Shown here: piece after piece, positions 56,479 to 64,000 of the stretch
Position numbering within the stretch: position 1 is the stretch's first letter
How the letters are laid out: every line of letters begins with the position of its first letter
Assembly: GCA_964398485.1 (NCBI GenBank)
Contig: CAYNMD010000001.1
Span: forward strand, 12,623 to 76,622
Origin: SSEF01 sp964398485
GTDB lineage: Bacteria > Patescibacteriota > Minisyncoccia > Moranbacterales > UBA1568
Direction of reading: 5' to 3'
DNA: 64,000 nt
Program-made: the position numbers and the translations under genes
Notes under the pieces: generated by a model
The model's database searches: none
What the model was told of the DNA's origin: nothing
What the model saw: the letters and a program-made list of their open reading frames with translations, nothing else

Positions 56479-57420
56479 ATGGATACACCGAATGATCAGG
56501 CACATATTCCTGTGCTTCTCTCGTCAGTTTTAGAACTCGCTACTATTCGTCCGGGCATGAGTGTGGTAGACGCTACCCTTGGCGGCGGCGGTTACACACT
56601 GGCTCTTCTTGAGGCCGTGGGACCGCAGGGGCGAGTGATGGCTTTTGATTGGGATGAGCAGGCAATAGAGAGTTTCCTAAAGAAGATACCGTCTATAGCT
56701 CAGCGGGCTCTCGAGGAGAAGAGACTTATTTTGGTCCATGGATCCTACTCAACACTAAGAGAGGTAATGGCTCAAAATAACTGGCAGGGGGCTCATGTGA
56801 TTGTGGCTGACTTGGGGCTCTCATCGATTCAACTTGATGATCCAACGCGCGGTCTCAGTTTTCAGAATGACGGTCCGCTTGATATGCGGCTCAATTCGCA
56901 GGAAACGATTACTGCTGCTGATATCATCAATACCTGGTCAGAAGAATCTCTTGGTGAACTGTTTCGAGTTTACGCTGATGAAGGTGAATCAGAGCGTATC
57001 GCTCGTGCCATTGTTTTGGCTCGAAAAAAGCAACCTCTTCTTCGGACAGGAGAACTTGCTGATCTTGTTCGATCCAATGTTGCTATTGCGCGTCGAAGAG
57101 CAAAGATTCATCCTGCGACGAAGGTTTTCCAGGCGCTTCGGATGGCGGTGAATAGCGAGAGAGAGCATCTCCAATCATTTCTTAGGCAGGGTTTGGAACA
57201 ACTCTTTCCAGCAGGGAAGTTTCTGGTAGTAACCTTTCATTCTGGCGAAGACATCTTGGTAAAGCAGATTTTTCGAGAGCTGTCACAGGGTGGGCAAGCG
57301 GTGCTACTGACGAAAAAACCTCTTCAGCCCAATCAGGAGGAGATTGCTGCTAATCCACGTTCGAGAAGTGCCAAACTTCGCGGTATCCAAAAGCTGGTTT
57401 CAAACGAGGAATCTCGGTAG
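56479..57420 (+). CDS. rsmH: 16S rRNA (cytosine1402-N4)-methyltransferase RsmH
   Basis: 313 residues. HIPVLLSSVLELATIRPGMS, the SAM-binding VVDATLGGGGYTLALLEAVG, VIVADLGLSSIQLDDPTRGL, FQNDGPLDMRLN, and FQALRMAVNSEREHLQSFL with VVTFHSGEDILVKQIF. RsmH methylates C1402 of 16S rRNA in the ribosome P-site. The HSGED word is HSLED in most bacteria (Gly for Leu), a small variation. Second gene of the division cluster. Confidence 0.96.
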   Translation: MDTPNDQAHIPVLLSSVLELATIRPGMSVVDATLGGGGYTLALLEAVGPQGRVMAFDWDEQAIESFLKKIPSIAQRALEEKRLILVHGSYSTLREVMAQNNWQGAHVIVADLGLSSIQLDDPTRGLSFQNDGPLDMRLNSQETITAADIINTWSEESLGELFRVYADEGESERIARAIVLARKKQPLLRTGELADLVRSNVAIARRRAKIHPATKVFQALRMAVNSEREHLQSFLRQGLEQLFPAGKFLVVTFHSGEDILVKQIFRELSQGGQAVLLTKKPLQPNQEEIAANPRSRSAKLRGIQKLVSNEESR

Positions 57421-57454
57421 GGCGAACAAAAATCAATATCAAAACAATTTTCAT

Positions 57455-57811
57455 ATGCGTGCGCGAGTAATCCCAACAAGGGGGGTGTGTCGAAAGCCAC
57501 AGTCAATTGGTAGTTGGCTGGTTTCCGGGACATCCCATATGTTTCTTGTATTGTCTGTTGCCTTTTTCTTTGGTGTTGGAGGGATGTATGTATTTGCTGT
57601 CAACGAGCGGGCTGTTTATGGATATGATATTCGTACGCTTGAGAAAGAACTAACCGTTCTTAAGAAAGAAAATGCTCAATTGAGGTTACGTGAAGCAGAA
57701 GGTCGTTCACTTTTGAAAGTTGAAGCAGGAAGTGCTAATCTCCGCATGGAGAAGGCGGATCCTATTGATCAAGTTACGATTGAGAAAAGTGGTCCAGTCG
57801 CCTATCGCTAA
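57455..57811 (+). CDS. ftsL: FtsL-like septum protein
   Basis: 118 residues. A basic N-terminal tail, one membrane helix (about residues 28-49, HMFLVLSVAFFFGVGGMYVF), then a coiled coil (IRTLEKELTVLKKENAQLRL), the topology of FtsL/DivIC family proteins that join FtsB/FtsQ in the divisome. Sequence conservation is weak in this family, so position between rsmH and ftsI is the main evidence. ATG at 57455 avoids the 77-base overlap of the 57344 start. Confidence 0.82.
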   Translation: MRARVIPTRGVCRKPQSIGSWLVSGTSHMFLVLSVAFFFGVGGMYVFAVNERAVYGYDIRTLEKELTVLKKENAQLRLREAEGRSLLKVEAGSANLRMEKADPIDQVTIEKSGPVAYR

Positions 57812-57830
57812 ATTCTGAAATCTCTCTACA

Positions 57831-59606
57831 ATGCGCCCCCGTCATCGCTCAACATTATTAAAAGGTACTGAGCAAACGGGTTCTGGTTTTTTGTGGCGAT
57901 CCAGACTGCTTTTGGGAGTTTTAACTCTTGCTGCAGGGATCATTTTTAGTCGTTTTGTTTTTTTGCAGATTGTTGATCGGGATCGATTTGTCGCTTTAGC
58001 TGAGGAGCAGCATGTCATGTCGCAAGCGCTTATTGCTACTCGAGGTGAAATTTTTCTCCGTGATGGCGATAGTCTCTATCCTGCAGCGGTCAATCGAGAA
58101 TACAAGATGGTCTATGCTGTGCCAAAACTCATCGAAGATCCAAACGGAACCGCTTTAGCTGTAGCAACGATACTTGGGCTTGATGAATCCAAAGTTCGTG
58201 AACGTATTGCTGATCGTCACGATCCTTTTGAAATTTTGAAGAAAAGAATAAGTTCTGAGGAAGAAGCTCGGCTCAAAGAGCTTCATCTTAAGGGAATAAA
58301 TTTTTTGCCAGAAACCTATCGTTTTTATCCGGCAGAATCTCTTGCTTCCAAAGTGGTGGGCTTTGTGGGTCCGGGGGATGCTGGAGAAATAGGTATTTAC
58401 GGAGTTGAGGCGAGTTGGAATAGTGAATTATCTGGAAAAAATGGTTATGTTTCTCAAGAGCGTGATGCGGCTGGTCGATGGATCAGTCTTTCTGAACGTG
58501 ATCATACAGAAGCTCAAGATGGTCAGGGGATTGTGCTTACACTTGATCGAGTAGTGCAGCACGAAGTCGAAAAGATTCTCCGAGAGGGTTTGGAACAATA
58601 CCGAGCAGATAGCGCGAGCGCTGTAGTGGTAGAGCCAAAAACAGGTAAAATTTTGGCTTTAGCGGTGGTCCCGGACTTCAACCCTAACGAATACGGCAAG
58701 GTCGAAGATCTTAGTCTTTTTATGAACCAAAATGTGAGCATCCCCTATGAACCTGGTTCGATCATGAAACCAATTACTATGGCTATTGGACTCGACGCTG
58801 GTAAAGTGAGTCCCCATACCGAGTATGTCGATACGGGATCGGTGGCGGAGGCCGGATATACTATCAACAATGCAGAAAATAAAGTCTATGGACGGAGTAC
58901 GATGACAAAAGTTCTCGAAGAATCGATTAATACCGGAATGATATTCGTAGAACGATTGGTGGGCAATAGTGATTTTCGCGAGGCTCTCAAGCGGTTTGGT
59001 TTTGGAGCAAAGACAGGCGTGAGGCTTCCTGCTGAGCACGCTGGTAATTTGAAGAATTTGGATAATCTCAAGGCTAACCTGCAGTTTTATACGGCCTCGT
59101 TCGGTCAGGGTATTACCGCTACTCCAATCCAGCTTGTGATGGCGTATGCTGCTATGGCTAATGGGGGAGTTCTCATGCAGCCACAGATAGTCGATAGGTT
59201 TGTGCGGTCTGATGGGACCACTGTTTCGGTGGAACCTCAGGAAATTCGTCGAGTGATAAGCCAGGAGGCGAGTTATCAGATCGGAGAAATGTTACGAGGT
59301 GTTGTCGTTCGTGGCCATGGGAAGCGAGCCGATGTCCCGGGCTATTTAGTAGGGGGGAAAACTGGTACTGCGCAGGTGGCCAAGCAAAATGAAAAAGGCT
59401 ACGAGGAGGGTCAGACGATAGGTTCTTTTGCTGGGTATGCGCCTATCAATGACCCGAAGTTTGCTATACTCGTAAAGTTTGATAATCCAAAAGATGTCAT
59501 CTGGGCCGAATCAAGTGCAGCACCAACGTTTGGAAAAATCATGCAGTTTCTCCTGAGTTACGCCCGGATTCAGCCAACAGAGCCAATTCCATCTCCCAAA
59601 CCATAA
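57831..59606 (+). CDS. ftsI: Septal peptidoglycan transpeptidase FtsI (class B penicillin-binding protein)
   Basis: 591 residues. Membrane anchor (about 23-45), PBP dimerisation domain with ATRGEIFLRDGDSLYPAAVN, then the transpeptidase with SxxK in YEPGSIMKPIT (Ser near 310), SxN in EESINTGM (near 365) and KTGTAQ (near 510), all intact. It cross-links peptidoglycan at the division site. GTITDRNG is the usual motif near the N-terminus; here it is RGEIFLRDG. Twenty bases after ftsL and nine before murF. Confidence 0.96.
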   Translation: MRPRHRSTLLKGTEQTGSGFLWRSRLLLGVLTLAAGIIFSRFVFLQIVDRDRFVALAEEQHVMSQALIATRGEIFLRDGDSLYPAAVNREYKMVYAVPKLIEDPNGTALAVATILGLDESKVRERIADRHDPFEILKKRISSEEEARLKELHLKGINFLPETYRFYPAESLASKVVGFVGPGDAGEIGIYGVEASWNSELSGKNGYVSQERDAAGRWISLSERDHTEAQDGQGIVLTLDRVVQHEVEKILREGLEQYRADSASAVVVEPKTGKILALAVVPDFNPNEYGKVEDLSLFMNQNVSIPYEPGSIMKPITMAIGLDAGKVSPHTEYVDTGSVAEAGYTINNAENKVYGRSTMTKVLEESINTGMIFVERLVGNSDFREALKRFGFGAKTGVRLPAEHAGNLKNLDNLKANLQFYTASFGQGITATPIQLVMAYAAMANGGVLMQPQIVDRFVRSDGTTVSVEPQEIRRVISQEASYQIGEMLRGVVVRGHGKRADVPGYLVGGKTGTAQVAKQNEKGYEEGQTIGSFAGYAPINDPKFAILVKFDNPKDVIWAESSAAPTFGKIMQFLLSYARIQPTEPIPSPKP

Positions 59607-59614
59607 CTTTTCTT

Positions 59615-60919
59615 ATGCAGAAATTTATTCAGTCTCTTATCACTACCTTGGCGAAAATTATCCTTCGTCGGCATCAACCGATTGTTATCGGGATAACTGG
59701 ATCTGTAGGGAAAAGTAGTAGCAAAGAAGCTGTTGCCCTGGTTCTCTCTAAAAATTTTGCAGTGCGATCTTCCTTTGGAAACCTAAACAATGAATGGGGC
59801 GTTCCACTGACTGTTATCGGGGTAGCAAGTCCTGGCCGTTCGCTGATTGGCTGGTTAAAGGTGTTGGGTAAAGGTCTTGTCCAGGCTTTGTTTCCAGTGA
59901 AGTATCCCGAAGTGTTGGTTTTGGAGATGGGAGTAGATCACCCTGGTGATATGGACCATCTTCTTTCGATGACGGGCGCGCCTCATATTGGTGTCCTTAC
60001 TCATGTTTCAGGTAGTCATTTGGAATTTTTTGGCAGCATCGCGGCTATTGGCAAGGAAAAAGGAAAATTATTGGCAGCAATTGGAGAGACTGGCACAGCT
60101 GTCATTAATGCTGACAATGATGCAGCTCTCAAGGAGGCTGCGCGGACAAAGGCCAAGGTCTTGACATATGGTTTTGCCAAGGAGGCTCTCGTACGAGCCG
60201 AACACCTCAGGGTCATTCAGGAAAATGGACAGGTGGAAGGGGTGAGTTTCAAACTTAATTATAATGGCAAAAGTATCCCGGTTCGCCTCCCAGGTATTCT
60301 TGGGAATCATCAAGTGAATAGCATTCTTTCGGCAGTAGCTGTAGGTATTGCTATGAAAATGAACCTAGTGGATATCGGGAGTGCACTTCTAAATTTCCGT
60401 CCGCTCCCTGGGCGTCTCCAGGTGCTTCCTGGGAAGAGCAATCTGATGCTACTAGAAGATAGCTATAATGCCTCGCCTACATCTATTCGCGCAGCTCTCT
60501 CAACTTTGCGAGAAATTATTGCTCCACGTAAAGTGGTCATTTTGGGTGATGTATTGGAAATTGGCCCCACCAAACTTGATGAGCATCGTAAATTAGTTCC
60601 CGATATTATTGGTTCAGGCGCGACGGTTTTTGTAGGAGTAGGGCAGTATATGGGCCACTTAGCAGCCGCTCTTCACGGCACGACCTTTCCAGAAAAATCT
60701 ATCTATCATTTTGATAATTATGAAATTGCTCTGAGGTCGCTTCCTTCTATTTTGCGGAGTGGCGATTTGGTATTGATTAAGGGTTCACAGGGAATCCGTA
60801 TGGAAAAAATATCAGAAGCTCTTCTTGATGAAGCAATTGACGCACAGACTGTCTTGCCTCGTCAGGGCGCAACTTGGCAAGCCAAACCCTTTGTCCCACC
60901 TACTGAGTGGGAAGTGTAG
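59615..60919 (+). CDS. murF: UDP-N-acetylmuramoyl-tripeptide--D-alanyl-D-alanine ligase MurF
   Basis: 434 residues. Mur ligase with P-loop IGITGSVGKSSSKEAVALVL (about 23-42), VLEMGVDHPGDMDHLL (MurF-specific EMG), VSGSHLEFFGSIAAIGKEKG (Lys carbamylation/His region), and C-terminal ILGDVLEIG and KGSQGIRMEKI. It adds D-Ala-D-Ala to the UDP-muramyl tripeptide. The N-terminal domain is short (the P-loop begins near residue 24 instead of about 100), so the usual uridine-binding MurF N-domain is largely missing; this short type is also seen in other lineages. murE is not in the window. Confidence 0.92.
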   Translation: MQKFIQSLITTLAKIILRRHQPIVIGITGSVGKSSSKEAVALVLSKNFAVRSSFGNLNNEWGVPLTVIGVASPGRSLIGWLKVLGKGLVQALFPVKYPEVLVLEMGVDHPGDMDHLLSMTGAPHIGVLTHVSGSHLEFFGSIAAIGKEKGKLLAAIGETGTAVINADNDAALKEAARTKAKVLTYGFAKEALVRAEHLRVIQENGQVEGVSFKLNYNGKSIPVRLPGILGNHQVNSILSAVAVGIAMKMNLVDIGSALLNFRPLPGRLQVLPGKSNLMLLEDSYNASPTSIRAALSTLREIIAPRKVVILGDVLEIGPTKLDEHRKLVPDIIGSGATVFVGVGQYMGHLAAALHGTTFPEKSIYHFDNYEIALRSLPSILRSGDLVLIKGSQGIRMEKISEALLDEAIDAQTVLPRQGATWQAKPFVPPTEWEV

Positions 60920-60965
60920 TCGAGGGAGATTCTTATTGCGATATACTATTCATATATCGTCAATC

Positions 60966-60993
60966 TTTACGCATCTATCCTGCTTGCTATAAA
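60966..60993 (+). promoter_or_regulatory. Putative promoter of the 61021 gene
   Basis: TTTACG (60966-60971), 16-base spacer, TATAAA (60988-60993). The ATG follows 28 bases later. Confidence 0.5.
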
Positions 60994-61020
60994 GTAGGGT
61001 GTTAATCATACATAGTCTCT

Positions 61021-61596
61021 ATGAATCAAAAATCTCTTCTTATCACTGCTTTACTCATAGTATTAGCTGGAGCGAGCTATTTCCTCTTTTCTCATCCCAA
61101 AGTAGAGGCACCGGTTACTGAACCAAGTCCAGTGGTGGAGGGATCAGTGGTAACTGGGGATGAGCCGATCGATACCTCTGACTGGCAAACCTATCGCAAT
61201 GAGGAGTATGGGTTTGAATTAAAGTATCCAAAGGGGTGGCCTGAGCCATTACCATTCCAAAGGGTTGGTGATAATCAACGCACCTTTATTTATCAGGGAG
61301 GGGGCTTTGAAGGCTGTTGTCAGGGTGTTCGACTTGAGGTGACACAAAAACCAGCTGCTATTGTCTACCAACAAAGGTTGGAGAATCTTCCTGCAGGGGA
61401 TTTAATAAGCAATCATCAAAGAAACTTGTTGGGTGTTTCTGCGCAGGAAATTGTTTATGATACTCATTATGGAAAGAACGAACGAGTTACGTTTGTGTCA
61501 GTTGGTAGTGACGAGACGCTAGAGCTTGGGGTGGCTGATGATGATAGATTGGCAGATCAGATTGTTAGCACGTTTTCTTCTTTGGTATCAAGATAG
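61021..61596 (+). CDS. Membrane-anchored PsbP-like extracytoplasmic protein
   Basis: 191 residues. Signal anchor (about 5-21, SLLITALLIVLAGASYFLF), Pro/Val/Thr linker, and a domain starting DWQTYRNEEYGFELKYPKGW, the clearest PsbP-like motif in the window (compare 1140 and 3653). GFEGCCQGVRLEV carries two adjacent cysteines. It ends with ADQIVSTFSSLVSR, the normal C-terminal helix. Unknown function; the three paralogues suggest a lineage-expanded surface family. Own promoter. Confidence 0.65.
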   Translation: MNQKSLLITALLIVLAGASYFLFSHPKVEAPVTEPSPVVEGSVVTGDEPIDTSDWQTYRNEEYGFELKYPKGWPEPLPFQRVGDNQRTFIYQGGGFEGCCQGVRLEVTQKPAAIVYQQRLENLPAGDLISNHQRNLLGVSAQEIVYDTHYGKNERVTFVSVGSDETLELGVADDDRLADQIVSTFSSLVSR

Positions 61597-61617
61597 CTTT
61601 TTGCATGGTGTCCTAGC

Positions 61618-61646
61618 TAACCAGCCAAGACGCTCTTTGCTGGTTA
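61618..61646. other. Inverted repeat between the PsbP-like and M23 genes
   Basis: TAACCAGC (61618-61625) and GCTGGTTA (61639-61646) with a 13-base loop. No T-run follows, so it is a poor terminator; it could be a stem in the leader of the M23 gene or a recombination remnant. Confidence 0.45.
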
Positions 61647-61704
61647 TTAGTACCCCATGTTCTCTTGAATTGGGTGTTAACAACCTAGCGATTTGGAGAT
61701 CTTC

Positions 61705-62484
61705 ATGAACGGAATCCGTGTGTTGGTTTGGGTGGTTCTGACACTGTGTGCGATCCAAGTAAATGCTGTGGAGGCCTGGAAACAAGTAGTTCCAAAGGCA
61801 ACCAGGGTGACACAAGGTCATCTGCGGTACCCTAGTCCATACGCTGCTGGATATACACATTTCGGTGTCGACATTGACGGAAACTGCGGAGATGACATCT
61901 TCCCACTATACGACGGGGAGATCATCAATGTTGCAAGAAACACCAACGGTCTTGGTTTTGCAGTAATGATGAAACATCCTGGGAGGGGCAGAAATGGCGT
62001 ATTGTACACCATTTATTTGCATATGCAGGAACTCCCGAGAAGGACGACGGGGTGGGTTCCTGCAACTGAGTCGATTGGAAGGGTTGGTGCGACAGGAGCA
62101 ACCGGGGGCACGTGCCATACCCACTTTGAGATTCGAAACTTCTATAATCCGAATGCTCCGGGTGGTGGATGGTACCACGAACAATCGAAGAGTTGTTCAA
62201 CTGGTTCCCTGAACATCTATGCATGCGGAGACCAGCGTACAGTCTCATGGGCACTCAGTGATTGGGAAGATCCTCAGGCATTCCAGCTATCCTTGGTGCC
62301 ATGCAACCCCTCCAAGGAGCGTTGTACCCTCCGCATCAACGGCCTGATTGGCTGGTACCCACCGGTCGATGACTGCCAGCAGGCGTCTCAGTGGTTCGAA
62401 CTGATCCGTGACACCGCTAACAAGGTGTCGAAGATCGTTCCCGCCACCAAGTCAGCCTGTCCGCTTGTCTGCTATGCCAACTGA
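61705..62484 (+). CDS. Secreted M23 metallopeptidase
   Basis: 259 residues. TTTGGAGATCTTC precedes ATG 61705, fixing the start. Signal peptide VLVWVVLTLCAIQVNAVEAW (cleaved after NA or VNA). The catalytic domain has HFGVDID (His-x3-Asp), YLHM and HTHFEIR (HxH): all zinc ligands present. A C-terminal part (about 175-259) with cysteines (RCTLRINGLIGWYPPVDDCQ) is not of known type. Peptidoglycan endopeptidase activity is expected. GC-leaning codons, differing from the upstream AT-rich gene. The lipoprotein gene follows 17 bases later. Confidence 0.88.
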   Translation: MNGIRVLVWVVLTLCAIQVNAVEAWKQVVPKATRVTQGHLRYPSPYAAGYTHFGVDIDGNCGDDIFPLYDGEIINVARNTNGLGFAVMMKHPGRGRNGVLYTIYLHMQELPRRTTGWVPATESIGRVGATGATGGTCHTHFEIRNFYNPNAPGGGWYHEQSKSCSTGSLNIYACGDQRTVSWALSDWEDPQAFQLSLVPCNPSKERCTLRINGLIGWYPPVDDCQQASQWFELIRDTANKVSKIVPATKSACPLVCYAN

Positions 62485-62501
62485 CGAGAAGGAGATCAAT
62501 C

Positions 62502-63879
62502 GTGAAACCTCTGCAATGGATGGCTTCAGCCATTCTTCTGCTTCTCCTCCTGTCATGTGGTGGGGGGGGATAGTGTCTTGACTGATAAGGAAGCTGTTCA
62601 ACATCGGGTGCAGACACTTGCTACCAATGACTGCGACGCGGTGCAAACGGTAGGAGTTGGTCCTGGTCTCGAAACCGAACCGACCGATGAACCAGTCCAA
62701 GCCCCTCCCGACTTCATCACCAGGAGCAGTCGTCTCGAAACTCCTTGGGGATACGAGACCTACAAATATGGCCAAGCTGAAACTCTCAAGATGAAGGGTC
62801 GCTTCGAGAACATCGGCGACGGACCCTGTATCCCAGGAGAGAAGGAAACCATTACGGTTCATGCCTACCTTTCCAGGGGGCACAAGGAAGATGCCCACAG
62901 TGATTGGAAACTGGTTGGTACGGACGAGATCCAGTGTGCCAATCTGAAGCCTGGCGACACCCATACCGAGACAGAGGGGCTTGTTCTTTTCGATCTTGGT
63001 CTGGGAATGCACAATGTCGTTTGGTGTATCGACCACCCAAGAACCGACCACAATGACGGAGGCGATCATCGCGAGAAACACGAAAGCAATAACTGTTCTA
63101 CTGAAGCGGTCTTTGAAGTCGTAGAAGGAGTGGTAAACGTCCCAACGGTTGACTTCGTTGTTCACGGTCTCTCCATCCTGCAGACGCCTACCTACGTTGG
63201 TGACCTGGCTCGATTCGGAGGATATATCAAGAATCAAGGGACTGTTCGTCCGGGTGCTGATATTCGTTCTAGCTACACCATCGCTTGCGGTGGTGGTCCC
63301 AGCATCCTCCTGACCGATGATGAGACAAAGACCGACCAGCTTACCCCTGGTGAGTCTGCCTGGGAGGAGACTCTCACAGCAGTTCGGATGCCAGATACTC
63401 CAGGCACTTGTGTGGTGACGCTCACAGCCGACTACCAGGGCGCTCAGACTGAGACCGACGAGACCAACAACAGCACCAGTCTCACCTTGACCCTCCTGCC
63501 GAGGCCAATGCCTGATCTCGTTGTCATCTACATCGAGATTGATCCTTGGCCAGATCGGTCGATCCAGAAGGACAAGGAGCACCATCCTACCATGAAGATC
63601 AAGAACGTCGGTCCTGGACCAGTGACCTCGGGCATCCGGAGTGCCTACTACTGGTATGGACCTTCTACCGGAAATATCTGGAGGCTCATTGCTGACGATG
63701 GAACAGAAGCTCAGGAACTCTGCGCTGGTTGTGAGGTAACGGAAACCATAAGGAGTGGTTTCAAGGCTACCAAGACAGGAACTCACTACCTCAAGGCTTG
63801 CGTTGACTACCAAGGCAACCAACCTGAAGGAGATGAAGGAAACAACTGTCTTCAGAGTGCTCCCATCACGGTGAAGTGA
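62502..63879 (+). CDS. CARDB-type lipoprotein gene with a frameshift at a G8 tract
   Basis: GAAGGAGATCAATC precedes GTG at 62502. The first frame encodes a lipoprotein signal (MKPLQWMASAILLLLLLSCG) with lipobox LLSC, but reaches TAG at 62571 just after a run of eight G (62562-62569). The continuing frame (from 62557) encodes about 440 residues with two CARDB-like beta domains (TLKMKGRFENIGDGPCIPGE, and VTLTADYQGAQTETDETNNS), ending NQPEGDEGNNCLQSAPITVK. Removing one G joins both frames. It is either a base-call error or a switching tract. CARDB proteins are extracellular adhesive or structural. GC-rich codons, paired with the M23 gene. Confidence 0.8.
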
Positions 63880-63919
63880 AGCATCGAGGATATATGGGGG
63901 GGATTCTCGATCGATCTAG

Positions 63920-63962
63920 GACCCGGAGGTACCGTGAGTACTTGCCGGGTCTGTTTATATTT
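63920..63962 (+). terminator. Intrinsic terminator of the M23/CARDB unit
   Basis: GACCCGG (63920-63926) and CCGGGTC (63945-63951) form a perfect stem with an inner GTAC/GTAC pairing, then TGTTTATATTT. The T-run is interrupted. Confidence 0.75.
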
Positions 63963-63963
63963 A

Positions 63964-64000
63964 GAAAGTCTACAAACTTATTAAGAAATCTGATAGACTT
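63964..64000. repeat. Inverted repeat at the right edge
   Basis: AAGTCTA and TAGACTT are inverted copies about 22 bases apart at the end of the window. Too little context to interpret. Confidence 0.35.

Noticed and set aside
62452..63822. Long minus-strand reading frame of 456 codons opposite the CARDB gene
   Set aside because: It is a shadow of a GC-rich gene. The plus strand has a ribosome binding site, lipoprotein signal, CARDB-like motifs and a terminator, whereas the minus product shows no family features.
1797..63962. Integron or attC-type cassette array as the cause of the islands
   Set aside because: The islands are dispersed, on both strands, have their own promoters, and show no common attC-like site or integrase.

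Overview
The window looks like a piece of a Candidatus Patescibacteria (CPR, Parcubacteria-like) chromosome. Most genes are AT-leaning, closely packed and rarely preceded by a Shine-Dalgarno sequence. Many have a TATACT-like -10 box only 7-25 bases before the start. UGA is a stop codon (for example at the end of rlmN and of the 59-residue gene at 54060), so the UGA-glycine code of Gracilibacteria/Absconditabacteria is excluded. The placement is inferred from gene content and style; no 16S rRNA or ribosomal protein is present.

Layout. 1-1000: end of an HxlR-type regulator, four tRNA genes (Ile, initiator Met, a second CAT tRNA, Asp) and a small GIY-YIG protein whose 3' end runs into tRNA-Asp. 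1.1-8.5 kb: membrane and hypothetical genes, a VOC protein, an EEP nuclease/phosphatase, TrhA, tRNA-Ala and a DedA protein. 8.6-16 kb: uvrB, envelope coiled-coil proteins, an MGMT-domain protein and an unusually short uvrA. 16-31.7 kb: TraX-like, SpoIID-like, YjdF-like and other membrane proteins, an RsuA-type pseudouridine synthase, a PQQ-type sugar dehydrogenase, a MerT-like protein, a DEAD-box helicase, a C39-like peptidase and a PD-(D/E)XK nuclease. 32.2-36.4 kb: a UvrC-like nuclease and a second, full-length UvrA. 37.4-45 kb: type IV pilus block (pilC, two pseudopilins, a PilX-like protein, pilM, pilN, pilO). 45-55.6 kb: rlmN, capA-like, miaB, xthA, rarA, bcp, pepA and a JAMM-like protein with a small coiled-coil partner. 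56-61 kb: division and wall cluster mraZ-rsmH-ftsL-ftsI-murF, preceded by a repeat-type MraZ operator.

Scattered through this AT-leaning background are isolated genes of clearly different style: GC-rich third codon positions, usually a strong GGAGG-type ribosome binding site, often a TTGACA-N17-TATAAT-like promoter, and a GC-rich intrinsic terminator. They are at 1856-3457 (DUF1566 plus M23 peptidase), 5659-6465 (PEP-CTERM protein), 24081-24431, 30534-30896, 31780-32160, 48414-48656, 51035-51244, 51644-52089 and 61705-63879 (M23 peptidase plus a lipoprotein frameshifted at a G8 tract). They resemble proteobacterial genes dropped one at a time between host operons, each as its own transcription unit. 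This is the most unusual property of the window. No integrase, transposase or shared junction sequence explains them.

Three candidate structured RNAs were found: about 170 nt at 24556-24726 (minus), about 84 nt at 51347-51430 (minus) and about 120 nt at 55630-55748 (plus). There is also a tandem pair of related folding elements at 50821-50925. No CRISPR array, prophage, rRNA or insertion sequence is visible.
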